Assembly: GCF_009193295.2 (NCBI RefSeq)
Contig: NZ_CP059973.1
Location: forward strand, 1,240,001-1,304,000
Length of the DNA stretch: 64,000 nucleotides
Reading direction: 5' to 3'
DNA from: Bacteroides luhongzhouii
GTDB lineage: Bacteria; Bacteroidota; Bacteroidia; Bacteroidales; Bacteroidaceae
Shown: positions 27,976 to 36,686 of the stretch, in pieces
How positions within the stretch are numbered: position 1 is the first letter of the stretch
Layout of the letters: the number at the start of each line of letters is the position of its first letter
Program-made: the position numbers and the translations under genes
Notes under the pieces: model-generated
Told to the model about the DNA's origin: nothing
Database searches by the model: none
Seen by the model: only the letters and a program-made list of their open reading frames with translations

Positions 27976-28114
27976 TATATACCCCGCTTGTTGGGCATAT
28001 ATATTCAGCGTGGTGAGTATATATACCTACTACGCTGAATATATAGATCCAACACGCAGGTCATATATGCCGTACACATTGGATCTATATGTCCAATAAG
28101 CACGGTATATATGG
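27976..28114. repeat. Array of seven TATATA cores with a period near 22 bp
   Basis: TATATA-type cores begin at about 27976, 27998, 28018, 28040, 28064, 28086 and 28106. Spacers between them are C/G-richer and alternately inverted: TATTCAGCGT is matched by ACGCTGAATA across the third core, TAGATCCAA by TTGGATCTA, and ATTGGA by TCCAAT. The same family occurs at 46571-46652. It lies just downstream of the SulP gene's stop, between convergent genes. Confidence 0.8.
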
Positions 28115-28138
28115 TTTGCAAGTAGCTGATAAACAGCG

Positions 28139-29818
28139 TTATTTTACCAAGCTTTTCGCTCTTTCCAATGCTACGTTGATATTCGGGCAGATATTCTCTT
28201 TTCCCAGCAGTTCGTAGAATCCGGCTTTTTCCAGTACATTATGCACGTTCTCGTTGACTCCCGAAAGAATAATGGTAGTCTTTTCCTTCTGCGACATTTC
28301 GCAGAGAGCAGTCAGGTTATGAATACCTGTGGAGTCGATGAACGGAACCTTGCGCATACGGATGATACGTACTTTCGGGCGTTCACCCAGTTGTGTCATT
28401 GTCTCTTCAAACTTGGTAGCGATGCCGAAGAAATAAGGACCGTTGATTTCGTATACTTCTATGCCTTTGGGGATCATCAGGTTTTCTTCGTGTACGGCAA
28501 TATCCGATTCTTTGTTGGGGTCGATCTCATCGGTAATCACCGAGATCTTGGTAGTTTCCATGACACGTTTCATAAAGAGAACGCAAGCAATCACCAATCC
28601 CACCTCGATAGCGACAGTCAGGTCGAAAATAACGGTCAGGAAGAACGTGATAAGCAGTACGGTAACGTCCGATTTCGGATTCTTCAGTAAAGCCTTGAAT
28701 ACACGCCATCCGCTCATGTTGTAAGATACGATGACCAGTACTCCGGCAAGGCATGCCATCGGGATATATTGTGCGAGTGGCATCAGGAAGAGCAGAATCA
28801 ACAGCAACACTACTGCATGGATGATTCCGGCTATCGGTGTCTTGCCCCCGTTGTTGATATTCGTCATGGTACGGGCGATGGCTCCGGTGGCGGGAATACC
28901 TCCGAACAGCGGAGCTATGATATTGGCTGCTCCCTGTGCAATCAGTTCTGTATTGGAATCGTGGCGGTCGCCTATCACACCGTCAGCTACAGTGGCCGAC
29001 AGCAAAGATTCGATAGCTCCCAATACGGCAATGGTGATAGCCACCGGAAACAATTCCCTGATAGCTTCCCAATCCAACGCAGGCACAACAGCATCGGGCA
29101 ACTCCGATTTAATGGTGAAGCGGTCGCCGATTGTCTGGATGCAATCGATCCCTCCGAAAGTTTTCATCAGGTAAACGGCTACCGTAACTACGATGATGGC
29201 AATCAGCGAGCCGGGAATTTTCTTTGAGAACTTCGGAGTGATAGCGATAATAATAATGCTGACCATACTAACGATAGTATTCCACCAGTTGATCGTATCG
29301 AAGTGACGGAAATAAATCATCCACTTCCCGACGAAGTCTCCCGGCACTTTCTCATCTCCGAAAGATAAACCGAAAATATCGGCAATCTGGGTCGTGAAAA
29401 TAGTGACGGCGATACCGCTGGTAAATCCGACGATGATAGGATAAGGAATGAATTTGATGACCGCTCCCAACTTGAACACTCCTAATAATACAAGGAGTAC
29501 GCCGGCCATCAGGGTGGCTACAATCAGTCCGGCCTCTCCGTATTGTTGTATGATGCCATAGATAATGACAATAAATGCTCCCGTAGGGCCGCCGATCTGG
29601 ACTTTGCTGCCCCCCAGCAGGGAAATGATGAATCCCGCAATGATAGCGGTGATAATACCTTTTTCGGGCGAAACTCCCGAAGCGATACCAAAGGCGATAG
29701 CCAGTGGAAGCGCCACGATACCTACGATGATGCCGGCCATCAGGTCCGCCATAAACGTTTCTTTCGAATAATTCTTTAGACAAGAAACCAGTTTGGGTTT
29801 AAATTCAAATAGCTTCAT
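28139..29818 (-). CDS. SulP-family inorganic anion transporter with STAS domain
   Basis: The 559-residue membrane protein begins with a cytoplasmic FKPKLVSCLKNYSKETFMAD and carries the SulP core: LMAGIIVGIVALPLAIAFGI, GGSKVQIGGPTGAFIVII (substrate-site half helix), then about 10-12 further hydrophobic segments. A C-terminal STAS domain spans roughly 440-555 (EVYEINGPYFFGIATKFEE, VRIIRMRKVPFIDSTGIHNL). Family members carry sulfate, bicarbonate or other anions across the inner membrane; the substrate cannot be read from sequence. It is a single gene, divergent from rubrerythrin. Confidence 0.95.
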   Translation of the reverse strand: MKLFEFKPKLVSCLKNYSKETFMADLMAGIIVGIVALPLAIAFGIASGVSPEKGIITAIIAGFIISLLGGSKVQIGGPTGAFIVIIYGIIQQYGEAGLIVATLMAGVLLVLLGVFKLGAVIKFIPYPIIVGFTSGIAVTIFTTQIADIFGLSFGDEKVPGDFVGKWMIYFRHFDTINWWNTIVSMVSIIIIAITPKFSKKIPGSLIAIIVVTVAVYLMKTFGGIDCIQTIGDRFTIKSELPDAVVPALDWEAIRELFPVAITIAVLGAIESLLSATVADGVIGDRHDSNTELIAQGAANIIAPLFGGIPATGAIARTMTNINNGGKTPIAGIIHAVVLLLILLFLMPLAQYIPMACLAGVLVIVSYNMSGWRVFKALLKNPKSDVTVLLITFFLTVIFDLTVAIEVGLVIACVLFMKRVMETTKISVITDEIDPNKESDIAVHEENLMIPKGIEVYEINGPYFFGIATKFEETMTQLGERPKVRIIRMRKVPFIDSTGIHNLTALCEMSQKEKTTIILSGVNENVHNVLEKAGFYELLGKENICPNINVALERAKSLVK

Positions 29819-29997
29819 TTTTAGATGTTGTTATACGTGTAGTCTGTACTTTTTTGCAAAGTAGAGGTTGCAAAATTATATAAAATAATCGAAATAAGTA
29901 TGTTTTTGAACATACTATTTGTCTGTCGATAGATTTCATCAATGAGGTGATAGTTTTTATTCATTAAGAAAAGGAGGTTTATTCTGAACAAATCGCT

Positions 29998-30005
29998 TAT
30001 ATTTG
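29998..30005 (+). promoter_or_regulatory. rbr: -7 element for rubrerythrin (TATATTTG)
   Basis: TATATTTG fits TAnnTTTG and lies 63 bases before the rubrerythrin ATG, in the 249-bp divergent gap shared with the SulP gene. The upstream -33 region around 29975-29980 (GGTTTA) is a partial match. No OxyR-like palindrome was recognised. Confidence 0.6.
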
Positions 30006-30067
30006 TGTTGTAAATAGTACGACAAGTTACGTTTGGTAATCAACCAATTTAAAATATAAAAAGAATT

Positions 30068-30646
30068 ATGGCTAAGAGTATTAAAGGAACTCAAACAGAG
30101 AAAAATCTGTTGACTTCATTCGCAGGAGAATCACAGGCTAGAATGCGTTACACTTATTTCGCAAGTGTAGCTAAAAAAGAAGGCTACGAACAAATTGCAG
30201 CTATTTTCACTGAAACTGCCGATCAGGAAAAAGAACATGCAAAACGTATGTTTAAGTTCCTTGAAGGCGGTATGGTAGAAATCACAGCCAGCTATCCGGC
30301 CGGTGTAATTGGTAGTACACTTGAAAATCTTCGCGCTGCCGCGGCGGGTGAACATGAAGAATGGTCACTGGATTATCCTCACTTTGCCGACGTGGCAGAA
30401 CAGGAAGGTTTCCCGATGATTGCTGCTATGTACCGCAACATCTCCATCGCAGAAAAAGGCCACGAAGAAAGATATCTGGCTTTCGTGAATAACATCGAGA
30501 ATATGACTGTATTCGCTAAAGAAGGCGAAGTGGTATGGCAATGCCGTAACTGCGGTTACATTGAAATCGGTAAGGAAGCTCCTGAAGTTTGCCCGGCATG
30601 TCTGCATCCGCAGGCTTACTTCGAGGTGAAGAAGGAAAACTATTAA
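30068..30646 (+). CDS. rbr: Rubrerythrin
   Basis: The 192-residue protein has a ferritin-like di-iron domain (about 1-145) with the ligand helices NLLTSFAGESQARMRYTYFA, ETADQEKEHAKRMFKFLEG, VAEQEGFPMIAAMYRNI and AEKGHEERYLAF, and a C-terminal rubredoxin-like domain with paired CxxC motifs (CRNCGYIEIG, CPACLHPQ). It is a cytoplasmic peroxidase that reduces hydrogen peroxide in anaerobes. Length and ligands are normal. It is monocistronic, ending in a strong hairpin. Confidence 0.98.
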   Translation: MAKSIKGTQTEKNLLTSFAGESQARMRYTYFASVAKKEGYEQIAAIFTETADQEKEHAKRMFKFLEGGMVEITASYPAGVIGSTLENLRAAAAGEHEEWSLDYPHFADVAEQEGFPMIAAMYRNISIAEKGHEERYLAFVNNIENMTVFAKEGEVVWQCRNCGYIEIGKEAPEVCPACLHPQAYFEVKKENY

Positions 30647-30656
30647 TCAATCTATC

Positions 30657-30701
30657 GTCAGTTCGATATAACTTCATTCGTATGGTTTATATCGAACTGA
30701 C
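30657..30701 (+). terminator. Terminator after rubrerythrin
   Basis: A perfect 15-bp stem (30657-30671 with 30687-30701, core CAGTTCGATATAA) closes a 15-base loop 10 bases after the rubrerythrin stop. A short T-containing tail (TTTGTC) follows. Confidence 0.8.
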
Positions 30702-30848
30702 TTTGTCACTTCCAAAACTCTAACCGCTTGTGAGCTTGTGAAGGCTATGTAATTCTTCTACTCATATTTGTAAATTCTTCTTTTTTGCGTATTTTTGCCA
30801 AATCTACTGGAAGAAAATGATAGAAACTTTATATAGCACACAGATAGT

Positions 30849-31247
30849 ATGTTTGGAACAAAGAAGAACAAAGAAGCTGATTTTATTACAACAGCTGAAC
30901 CTTTAAAACTAACTACCATAGCTACAGGAACAGTTTTGAAGGGCATAATTGAAGTAGAAGGAAGCTTGCGAGTAGATGGAGCCATTGAAGGAGATGTGAC
31001 TTGCCATAAGATGGTGGTGATTGGTCCGCAAGGAACAGTGACGGGAAATATAACCTCCGTTTCAGCCGTACTGCAAGGAACATTGAAGGGGGATATACAC
31101 GTGACGGATCTGCTGACACTGAAGGCAGGCTGTCTGATGAATGGTGATATTTATACTTGCAAATTGGAAATAGAGCCACAAGCACGTTTCAATGGAACCT
31201 GCAATACTATAGAGGAACAACAGCTACAGACCAAAGCTGCAGAATAA
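30849..31247 (+). CDS. Bactofilin-family polymer-forming protein
   Basis: The 132-residue protein is a compact bactofilin (DUF583): a short variable N-terminus (MFGTKKNKEADFITTAEP), then repeated six-residue turns of a right-handed beta helix (GTVLKGIIEVEGSLRVDGAI, GDVTCHKMVVIGPQGTVTG, LKGDIHVTDLLTLKAGCLMN) and a short polar tail. Bactofilins polymerise without nucleotides into cytoskeletal filaments near the membrane. In Bacteroidota a peptidase or cell-wall partner gene often lies adjacent, but here none does. Confidence 0.93.
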   Translation: MFGTKKNKEADFITTAEPLKLTTIATGTVLKGIIEVEGSLRVDGAIEGDVTCHKMVVIGPQGTVTGNITSVSAVLQGTLKGDIHVTDLLTLKAGCLMNGDIYTCKLEIEPQARFNGTCNTIEEQQLQTKAAE

Positions 31248-31320
31248 CGTTCCAACAGGATTTGTGTATGGTCATCTCGGATCTGCCTCATTAGGGATAT
31301 TCATAAAATAAAAAATAGAT

Positions 31321-31356
31321 GGCAACTCTTTCATTGCGAACTAGTTGCCTTTTTTG
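31321..31356 (+). terminator. Intrinsic terminator after bactofilin
   Basis: GGCAACT (31321-31327) pairs with AGTTGCC (31343-31349) and is followed by seven T residues. A short A-rich run upstream may let it also serve the convergent AraC-type gene, whose stop lies 7 bases further right. Confidence 0.8.
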
Positions 31357-31362
31357 TATTAT

Positions 31363-31713
31363 CTATTGATTCCGGTAATCCTTGGGAGATACACCGTATT
31401 GCTTTAAAAATTCCCGATAGAAATAAGATTTATTAGAGAATCCACATTTGAACATGATCTCGGATACGGTCAATTTGGTTGTCCTTAACAATTTGGCCGC
31501 ATATTCCAGTCTAATGCCTCGTACAAATTCACTCGGAGTTTTATCTATTATTTCTTTGAACTTCCGATACAAGGTAGCTTTGCTCACTCCTACAAATTCG
31601 GCAATAGAAGAAGGGCTTATCGACTCGTCATCTATATTATTTTTGATGAAATCTACAACAATTATAAAAATATTGAAGTTAGAGATTAAAGCTATTTCAT
31701 TGTTAATTTTCAC
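31363..31713 (-). CDS. Stand-alone AraC-type DNA-binding domain protein
   Basis: The 116-residue product is almost only the two helix-turn-helix motifs of an AraC/XylS or hybrid two-component output domain: SPSSIAEFVGVSKATLYRKF, then LRTTKLTVSEIMFKCGFSNK and YFYREFLKQYGVSPKDY. No sensor domain precedes it; in-frame codons upstream reach a stop about 10 codons before the GTG start at 31713. It is either a truncated regulator or a functional small activator. It is divergent from the A/T-rich lipoprotein gene, which it may control. Confidence 0.75.
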   Translation of the reverse strand: MKINNEIALISNFNIFIIVVDFIKNNIDDESISPSSIAEFVGVSKATLYRKFKEIIDKTPSEFVRGIRLEYAAKLLRTTKLTVSEIMFKCGFSNKSYFYREFLKQYGVSPKDYRNQ

Positions 31714-31727
31714 AAAACATCTTTGTG
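31711..31727. promoter_or_regulatory. Short palindrome between divergent genes (CACAAA-N5-TTTGTG)
   Basis: CACAAAACATCTTTGTG is an inverted repeat overlapping the GTG start of the AraC-type gene, 53 bases before the lipoprotein ATG. CATCTTTG within it is one base off the -7 consensus. It could be an operator for the AraC-type protein. Confidence 0.35.
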
Positions 31728-31779
31728 TATTAAAAATATTTTATATATTCATATATTATTAACCAAAAAACTATGTAAA

Positions 31780-33528
31780 ATGAACAAACTTTTACTCTTA
31801 GTTCTAATTTTTATTTGCATTTCTTGTAATGACATGGATGAAAATATAAATTTAGAACAATCGACCATTACTGAGATCAATAATATTCTCAGGTCTTTGC
31901 ATCCTAATAATTTTGAAAACAATTGGGAAAATCAAACTGATATTATCCTTACTCGGGGAGATTCAGTTAAATTGCCATGGGCTAGAAGTTCTACCTCCGA
32001 CACGTACCCAGAAGTGAATGAAGACATAAAAAAAGAAAATGGTTGGACTTTTATGAGCACTGATAATACTGATTTAGGTTCAGACTATTTGATTTTTTAT
32101 AATAAATATACAGGTATACTCAAGCTGTTCTATTATAATACGAATAATCAGCCAACAAATTGTGCAATGTGGTTTTTTAGGGACCTTGAGGATATTGGAT
32201 GGTTAAAACAAGGTACATATTTCACGACTCCGATAAGTGAAAAAATATATTCTTCTGAGATAGGAGTAGCTCCTTTAAGCTTATCTAGGACAAAAGGAAT
32301 AAGTCAAGGTTGGAATGCTGTTCAAGTACCACTAACATATGTAGGACTTGGCACAAAGGGCTATATTGATGTAAGCCCTGAGGTTTCCAATATCTCGGAA
32401 ATTATGTTAGAAGGGAATTACAATGAAGTAACAGAGGGAACTATTATTGAAAAACACTCTTCTAATAAAGCTTCTGAGCTAGTTAATTCAGTCGCTAAAG
32501 CAGGAGGCAAAGCTGCCGATAAATGGATTAATGAAAAAATTTCTGGTTCAACAAGTATATTAAAAAATATTCCAGGTGTTGCAGGAGGTAAAGCTGCCAA
32601 CAAATGGATGAGTGAAGAAATGTTTGATTCAACAAGTATATTAAAAAGCACTTCAGGGCTTGTAGAACTTGGTGTAACATTTTTAATTAATAAAGGACTC
32701 AATTCTTTATTTGGTTCTTTCATTGGTTCCAAGAAGAAGGATGAACTTAAAATACAAACTATTGAACTAAGTACAACAGGGTCAATTAAAATGACTGGAT
32801 CAATAAAATTTCAAGCTACTGGACTTGCAGCTCCTCTAAGAGGTATTAATGCGACAAATTTAGGTGTTTGGAATTTAAAAGATGCACCACAGATAACTCA
32901 TGACTTTGAACAGTGTTTTATATATGGACGCAATGACCCTTACAATGAAATTCTTGGAGAATTTTATAAAATATCTTCTGATGTCAAATACGATGTTGTA
33001 ATAAATCCAACAATAATAAACGAAATAGAAAATATAGAAACAAGATATAACCTAGTTGGGTTTATTGGTACAGAATGGGATAAGATATTTAAAGAACATT
33101 ATAATTATGAACGCATTATTGGGGGGTATAATGGAATATATTTTGCTTGGGATAAACTTGACAAAAATGAAAAACGTCCTATGATTTTACAAAATCCAAA
33201 CAATGATTCTTCTAAGATAATTTGTATAGACACTAAAGGTAAATACTCTACTTTTTTTGTGAATATAAATGATAGAAAAAATAAATTGTATACTTTGAAT
33301 CCATACAATTACCAATATTACTCTGAATATAATAATGCTATGTATGATAAGATGTCGCGATATACATACACTTCCACGAATAATACTCCATTTTACAATG
33401 TAGTAATAAATAATAATAAAAAAATTATGCTTGGTAATATTGGAGTAAATGTTGAGGTTCGATTTAGAGTAAAGGCAACAGGAGAAGAAATAATATCTAG
33501 TAAAACTTTTTTTCCAGAATATCTCTAA
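31780..33528 (+). CDS. Hypothetical secreted lipoprotein with internal repeat, A/T-rich
   Basis: The 582-residue protein starts at ATG 31780, which exposes a lipoprotein signal (LLLLVLIFICISC). I do not recognise the family. Around residues 225-300 there is a duplicated motif: GGKAADKWINEKISGSTSIL and GGKAANKWMSEEMFDSTSIL, followed by a glycine/hydrophobic segment (VELGVTFLINKGLNSLFGSF) able to form an amphipathic or membrane-active helix. The rest is beta-like and rich in N, Y and I. Base composition is visibly more A/T than neighbouring genes, suggesting transfer. A pore-forming or surface-binding role is conceivable but unsupported. Confidence 0.7.
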   Translation: MNKLLLLVLIFICISCNDMDENINLEQSTITEINNILRSLHPNNFENNWENQTDIILTRGDSVKLPWARSSTSDTYPEVNEDIKKENGWTFMSTDNTDLGSDYLIFYNKYTGILKLFYYNTNNQPTNCAMWFFRDLEDIGWLKQGTYFTTPISEKIYSSEIGVAPLSLSRTKGISQGWNAVQVPLTYVGLGTKGYIDVSPEVSNISEIMLEGNYNEVTEGTIIEKHSSNKASELVNSVAKAGGKAADKWINEKISGSTSILKNIPGVAGGKAANKWMSEEMFDSTSILKSTSGLVELGVTFLINKGLNSLFGSFIGSKKKDELKIQTIELSTTGSIKMTGSIKFQATGLAAPLRGINATNLGVWNLKDAPQITHDFEQCFIYGRNDPYNEILGEFYKISSDVKYDVVINPTIINEIENIETRYNLVGFIGTEWDKIFKEHYNYERIIGGYNGIYFAWDKLDKNEKRPMILQNPNNDSSKIICIDTKGKYSTFFVNINDRKNKLYTLNPYNYQYYSEYNNAMYDKMSRYTYTSTNNTPFYNVVINNNKKIMLGNIGVNVEVRFRVKATGEEIISSKTFFPEYL

Positions 33529-33606
33529 TTTGGTGCCCTGTAATGGACAATTTACGTTGATCCACCATATACATTCTATGTTCTTTGCGGGACTGTAATC
33601 TAAATT

Positions 33607-33649
33607 GTTGCGTAATAAAGAAAATTGTCAACTTTCTTTATTGCGCAAC
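33607..33649. terminator. 17-bp hairpin after the lipoprotein gene
   Basis: GTTGCGTAATAAAGAAA (33607-33623) pairs with 33633-33649 with a single G-T wobble around a 9-base loop. It lies about 80 bases after the stop at 33528 and is followed by ATTCTTGTTTT. The rest of 33529-33800 shows nothing else of note. Confidence 0.6.
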
Positions 33650-33800
33650 ATTCTTGTTTTAATAAAAACGCAAGTTTCTGATGATGAATACATTAATCTG
33701 CAATTTGCTATTGGAAGGTTATGATAAGCGCACAATAATACATAAACGTGACCATCGGCAGCGTCTTGTTGCAATGAAATGTTATTACCATTCCTTTTAT

Positions 33801-34645
33801 TTATGCATAATCACAATAATGGTAGTCGTAATTTCCATTCAGCACGGAATCTGCTAACTGTTTAGCAATACTTCTTTGTATAATTTTTGCCCCTTCTACA
33901 CCGAAGAAAACATCGCATACGCCATAAAATAAAGCATTGGATAATAAATCATACCACCAGTCCTGACATAGTCCCAATGCAAGCGGTCGGGCGATTCTGC
34001 CAACCATATATAATTGCCGCCAAGTTCGGGACTGCTTGGGCGATGAAGAGCGAAATACTTGTCACCTATCTTCTGTTCGAATAATGCACAATCTTTATTA
34101 TGCGGTGGGAATATCATCCCATGCCGTGTATAGTTTTTCCAATCATTGGTGTGAATCAGTCCAACCCCTACAGCTACCGACGATACTTCTGTGAAAGTAA
34201 GGTAAAAACCATCTTCAGTTGTTGCAACACGGCAATCCTCAATGCCGAATGCTTCCAGCTCTCCTTTTCCGAAAATAGGTGGAAATTCCGGTTCATCTTT
34301 GAAGTGAATACCGTCGGTACTTGAAACCAGTCGTAAGTAAGACATCGTGGTCAGATAATTCTTTCCTTTGTAACCGATAACACGTGGGTCTGAAGCATCC
34401 AAATCGGGATCATTCTTTAAAAACGAAACCACTTCTATTTTCCCTTTTTCATTATATATAGGAAAACTGATAATTCCTTCTTTCTGAATAGGTCTTTCTG
34501 CGACGCGCAAAAGTAACCAAATTTTGCCTTGATATTTGAAAACTCCGGGATTTAACAAACATGTAATTTCCATTCCGTTGATTCCCGCTTTTAAATCTTT
34601 TGGAGCCAGTAGGGGGTTCTGCTCACATCTTTTAGCTATATCCAT
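33801..34645 (-). pseudogene. Broken GH130-family glycoside phosphorylase/hydrolase
   Basis: From ATG 34645 the frame encodes about 235 residues of a GH130 protein: CEQNPLLAPKDL, ITCLLNPGVFKYQGKIWLLL RVAER (in two parts), DLDASDPRVIGYKGKNYL, GIEDCRVATTEDGFYLTFTE, YFALHRPSSPELGGNYIWLA and SPDRLHW. After that the family's C-terminal blade (about 80 residues, including the Y-GA-D block) is missing. A different sequence follows, ending at 33896 in this frame; another frame stays open to 33801. GH130 enzymes act on beta-mannosides or mannans. The truncation removes part of the five-bladed propeller, so activity is unlikely. Confidence 0.8.
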
Positions 34646-34934
34646 AATATTTCGATTAGTGATTATTTCTGTGAACAAAAGTATGAGATGAGAGACAGGA
34701 AAGTGTTTACTATATTCTCAAAGAGGTGTACACATGCTCAAGAACATGTTTTTAAGAGGATGATATTGGGGAATGATTTTAGAAGAGACAGAGATATTCG
34801 TATTTATATACTATTGTTGTTAAAGAGTTGGTTTATAGATGAATAGGCGGTATGTTGAAGTGTATTATATTCTCATAAGTGTATAGTATAGTTTCTTTGA
34901 GGAGTGAAAAAGAAACACATAAAGATAAAAAAAT
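34646..34934. other. Intergenic stretch without a recognised gene
   Basis: The stretch right of the GH130 remnant is A/T-rich (repeated TATATTCTC-like words at 34710-34880) and contains no credible ORF, promoter motif or structural RNA that I can recognise. Confidence 0.5.
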
Positions 34935-34980
34935 AAGAGGCCAAACTCAAAAATATAATTTGAGAAAGCCTCTTGTTTTT
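34935..34980 (-). terminator. Terminator after nadB
   Basis: AAGAGGC (34935-34941) pairs with GCCTCTT (34968-34974), with a nested CTCAAA/TTTGAG inside. On the minus strand the stem is followed by a T-rich run, 28 bases after the nadB stop; the plus side also ends in T-rich sequence, so it may work both ways. Confidence 0.8.
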
Positions 34981-35008
34981 CTTTTTAATAAGAATAATAC
35001 TGTAAATC

Positions 35009-36580
35009 CTATTTCTTCACGTGCGGATAATCTATCGTATAATGTAATCCGCGGCTTTCCTTACGCTCCATTGCCTGACGCATAATCAGATAACCTACAT
35101 TTACCATATTACGCAATTCGCAGATTTCTCTGGACGCTACGCTACGTTTGAACAGGCTTTCGGTCTCTTCATAAATAATATCGAGTCGGTCCCAGGCACG
35201 TTTCAGCCGGAGGTCGCTGCGGACAATGCCTACATACGTACTCATAATCTGGTTCACTTCTTTCATGCTTTGCGTAATGAGTACCATTTCTTCCGGAGAG
35301 CGGGTTCCTTCGTCATTCCATTCGGGAATATCTTCATTATAAGAATATTGATCGATTGCTTGCAGACTGTGTTTGGCGGCAGCGTCGGCATATACGACTG
35401 CTTCTATCAGTGAGTTGGAAGCCAGACGGTTGCCTCCATGCAATCCTGTGCAGGAACATTCTCCCACGGCATACAGACGTTCGATGGAAGATTGTCCGTC
35501 CAGGTCGACAAGGATACCTCCGCAGAGATAATGGGCGGCCGGGGCTACCGGGATATAATCTTTCGTGATGTCGATGCCCAGGCTAAGACATTTCTCGTAG
35601 ATATTGGGGAAATGTTTCTTTGTTTCTTCGGGATCTTTGTGGGTGACGTCCAGATATACATGGTCGTCTCCACGGTTCTTCATCTCGTTGTCGATGGCGC
35701 GTGCCACGATGTCACGGGGAGCGAGCGAAAGACGGGGATCGTATTTCTGCATGAATTCTTTGCCGTCCATTGTGCGCAGTACGCCTCCGTAACCACGCAT
35801 TGCTTCCGTTATCAGGAAGGAAGGGCGATCTCCCGGATGATACAGGGCAGTAGGGTGGAATTGTACAAACTCCATATCCTTCACCGTACCTTTGGCACGG
35901 TAAACCATGGCGATACCGTCTCCGGTAGCGACTAGCGGGTTAGTGGTTGTTTTATAAACGGCTCCTACTCCACCGGTGGCCATCAGCGTCACTTTGGCAA
36001 GATAGGTATCTACTTTTCCCGTTTTCGGATCGAGGATATAAGCACCATAACATTTGATGTCCGGTGTCTGGCGGGTTACAGTCACTCCCAAGTGATGCTG
36101 TGTCAGGATTTCAATGGCAAACTGGTTTTCGATGACCGTGATATTCGGATGGCGTTGTACAGCTTTAATCAGGCTGTCTTGAATTTCTGCTCCTGTATTG
36201 TCTTTATGGTGAAGAATACGGAACTCCGAGTGTCCGCCTTCGCGGTGCAAGTCAAATTCGCCCTTCTCGTTCTTGTCAAAGTCCACTCCCCACTTAATCA
36301 GTTCTTCAATTTGTGCGGGAGCTTCGCGCACTACCTTTTCTACTGCGGCACGGTTGCTGATCCAGTCGCCGGCAATCATTGTGTCTTCAATGTGCTTGTC
36401 GAAATTATCCACCAGAAGGTTGGTGACGGAGGCTACACCTCCCTGGGCGAAGTACGTGTTGGCTTCTTCCAGCCCACTTTTACAGATAAGAGCAACTTTA
36501 CCTTTGTGCGCCACTTTCAGCGCAAAACTCATACCGGCAATTCCGGAACCGATAACGAGGAAATCGAATTTTCTTACCAT
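35009..36580 (-). CDS. nadB: L-aspartate oxidase
   Basis: The 523-residue flavoprotein starts at ATG 36580 (MVRKFDFLVIGSGIAGMSFA), placing the FAD-binding GxGxxG motif at the usual position; ATG 36598 would add six residues. The family hallmarks follow: EEANTYFAQGGVASV, the substrate region HREGGHSEFRILHHKDNTG, GYGGVLRTMDGKEFMQKYDP and the second FAD contact AVGECSCTGLHGGNRLASNS. The enzyme oxidises L-aspartate to iminoaspartate in NAD synthesis, using fumarate or oxygen as acceptor. nadA and nadC are not in the window. The length is standard. Confidence 0.97.
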   Translation of the reverse strand: MVRKFDFLVIGSGIAGMSFALKVAHKGKVALICKSGLEEANTYFAQGGVASVTNLLVDNFDKHIEDTMIAGDWISNRAAVEKVVREAPAQIEELIKWGVDFDKNEKGEFDLHREGGHSEFRILHHKDNTGAEIQDSLIKAVQRHPNITVIENQFAIEILTQHHLGVTVTRQTPDIKCYGAYILDPKTGKVDTYLAKVTLMATGGVGAVYKTTTNPLVATGDGIAMVYRAKGTVKDMEFVQFHPTALYHPGDRPSFLITEAMRGYGGVLRTMDGKEFMQKYDPRLSLAPRDIVARAIDNEMKNRGDDHVYLDVTHKDPEETKKHFPNIYEKCLSLGIDITKDYIPVAPAAHYLCGGILVDLDGQSSIERLYAVGECSCTGLHGGNRLASNSLIEAVVYADAAAKHSLQAIDQYSYNEDIPEWNDEGTRSPEEMVLITQSMKEVNQIMSTYVGIVRSDLRLKRAWDRLDIIYEETESLFKRSVASREICELRNMVNVGYLIMRQAMERKESRGLHYTIDYPHVKK

Positions 36581-36686
36581 AATCTTGTTATTTCTCACCG
36601 CAAAGCTACAAAATAAGTTACTTCGTTGTACTTTTCGTTGTCACTAATTCATAAAATTGCTACCTTGCAGGCAAAAATCTGACAAA

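Noticed and set aside
27976..28114. Regularly spaced repeats taken as a CRISPR array
   Set aside because: The repeated core is only 6-8 bases of TATATA, the spacers are inverted copies of each other rather than unique, and no cas gene is present.
28731..29227. Two overlapping plus-strand ORFs of about 150 residues
   Set aside because: Both are antisense to the SulP gene, which has clear transmembrane and STAS homology.
35438..36647. Plus-strand ORFs of 124-174 residues over nadB
   Set aside because: They are shadows of the conserved L-aspartate oxidase frame.
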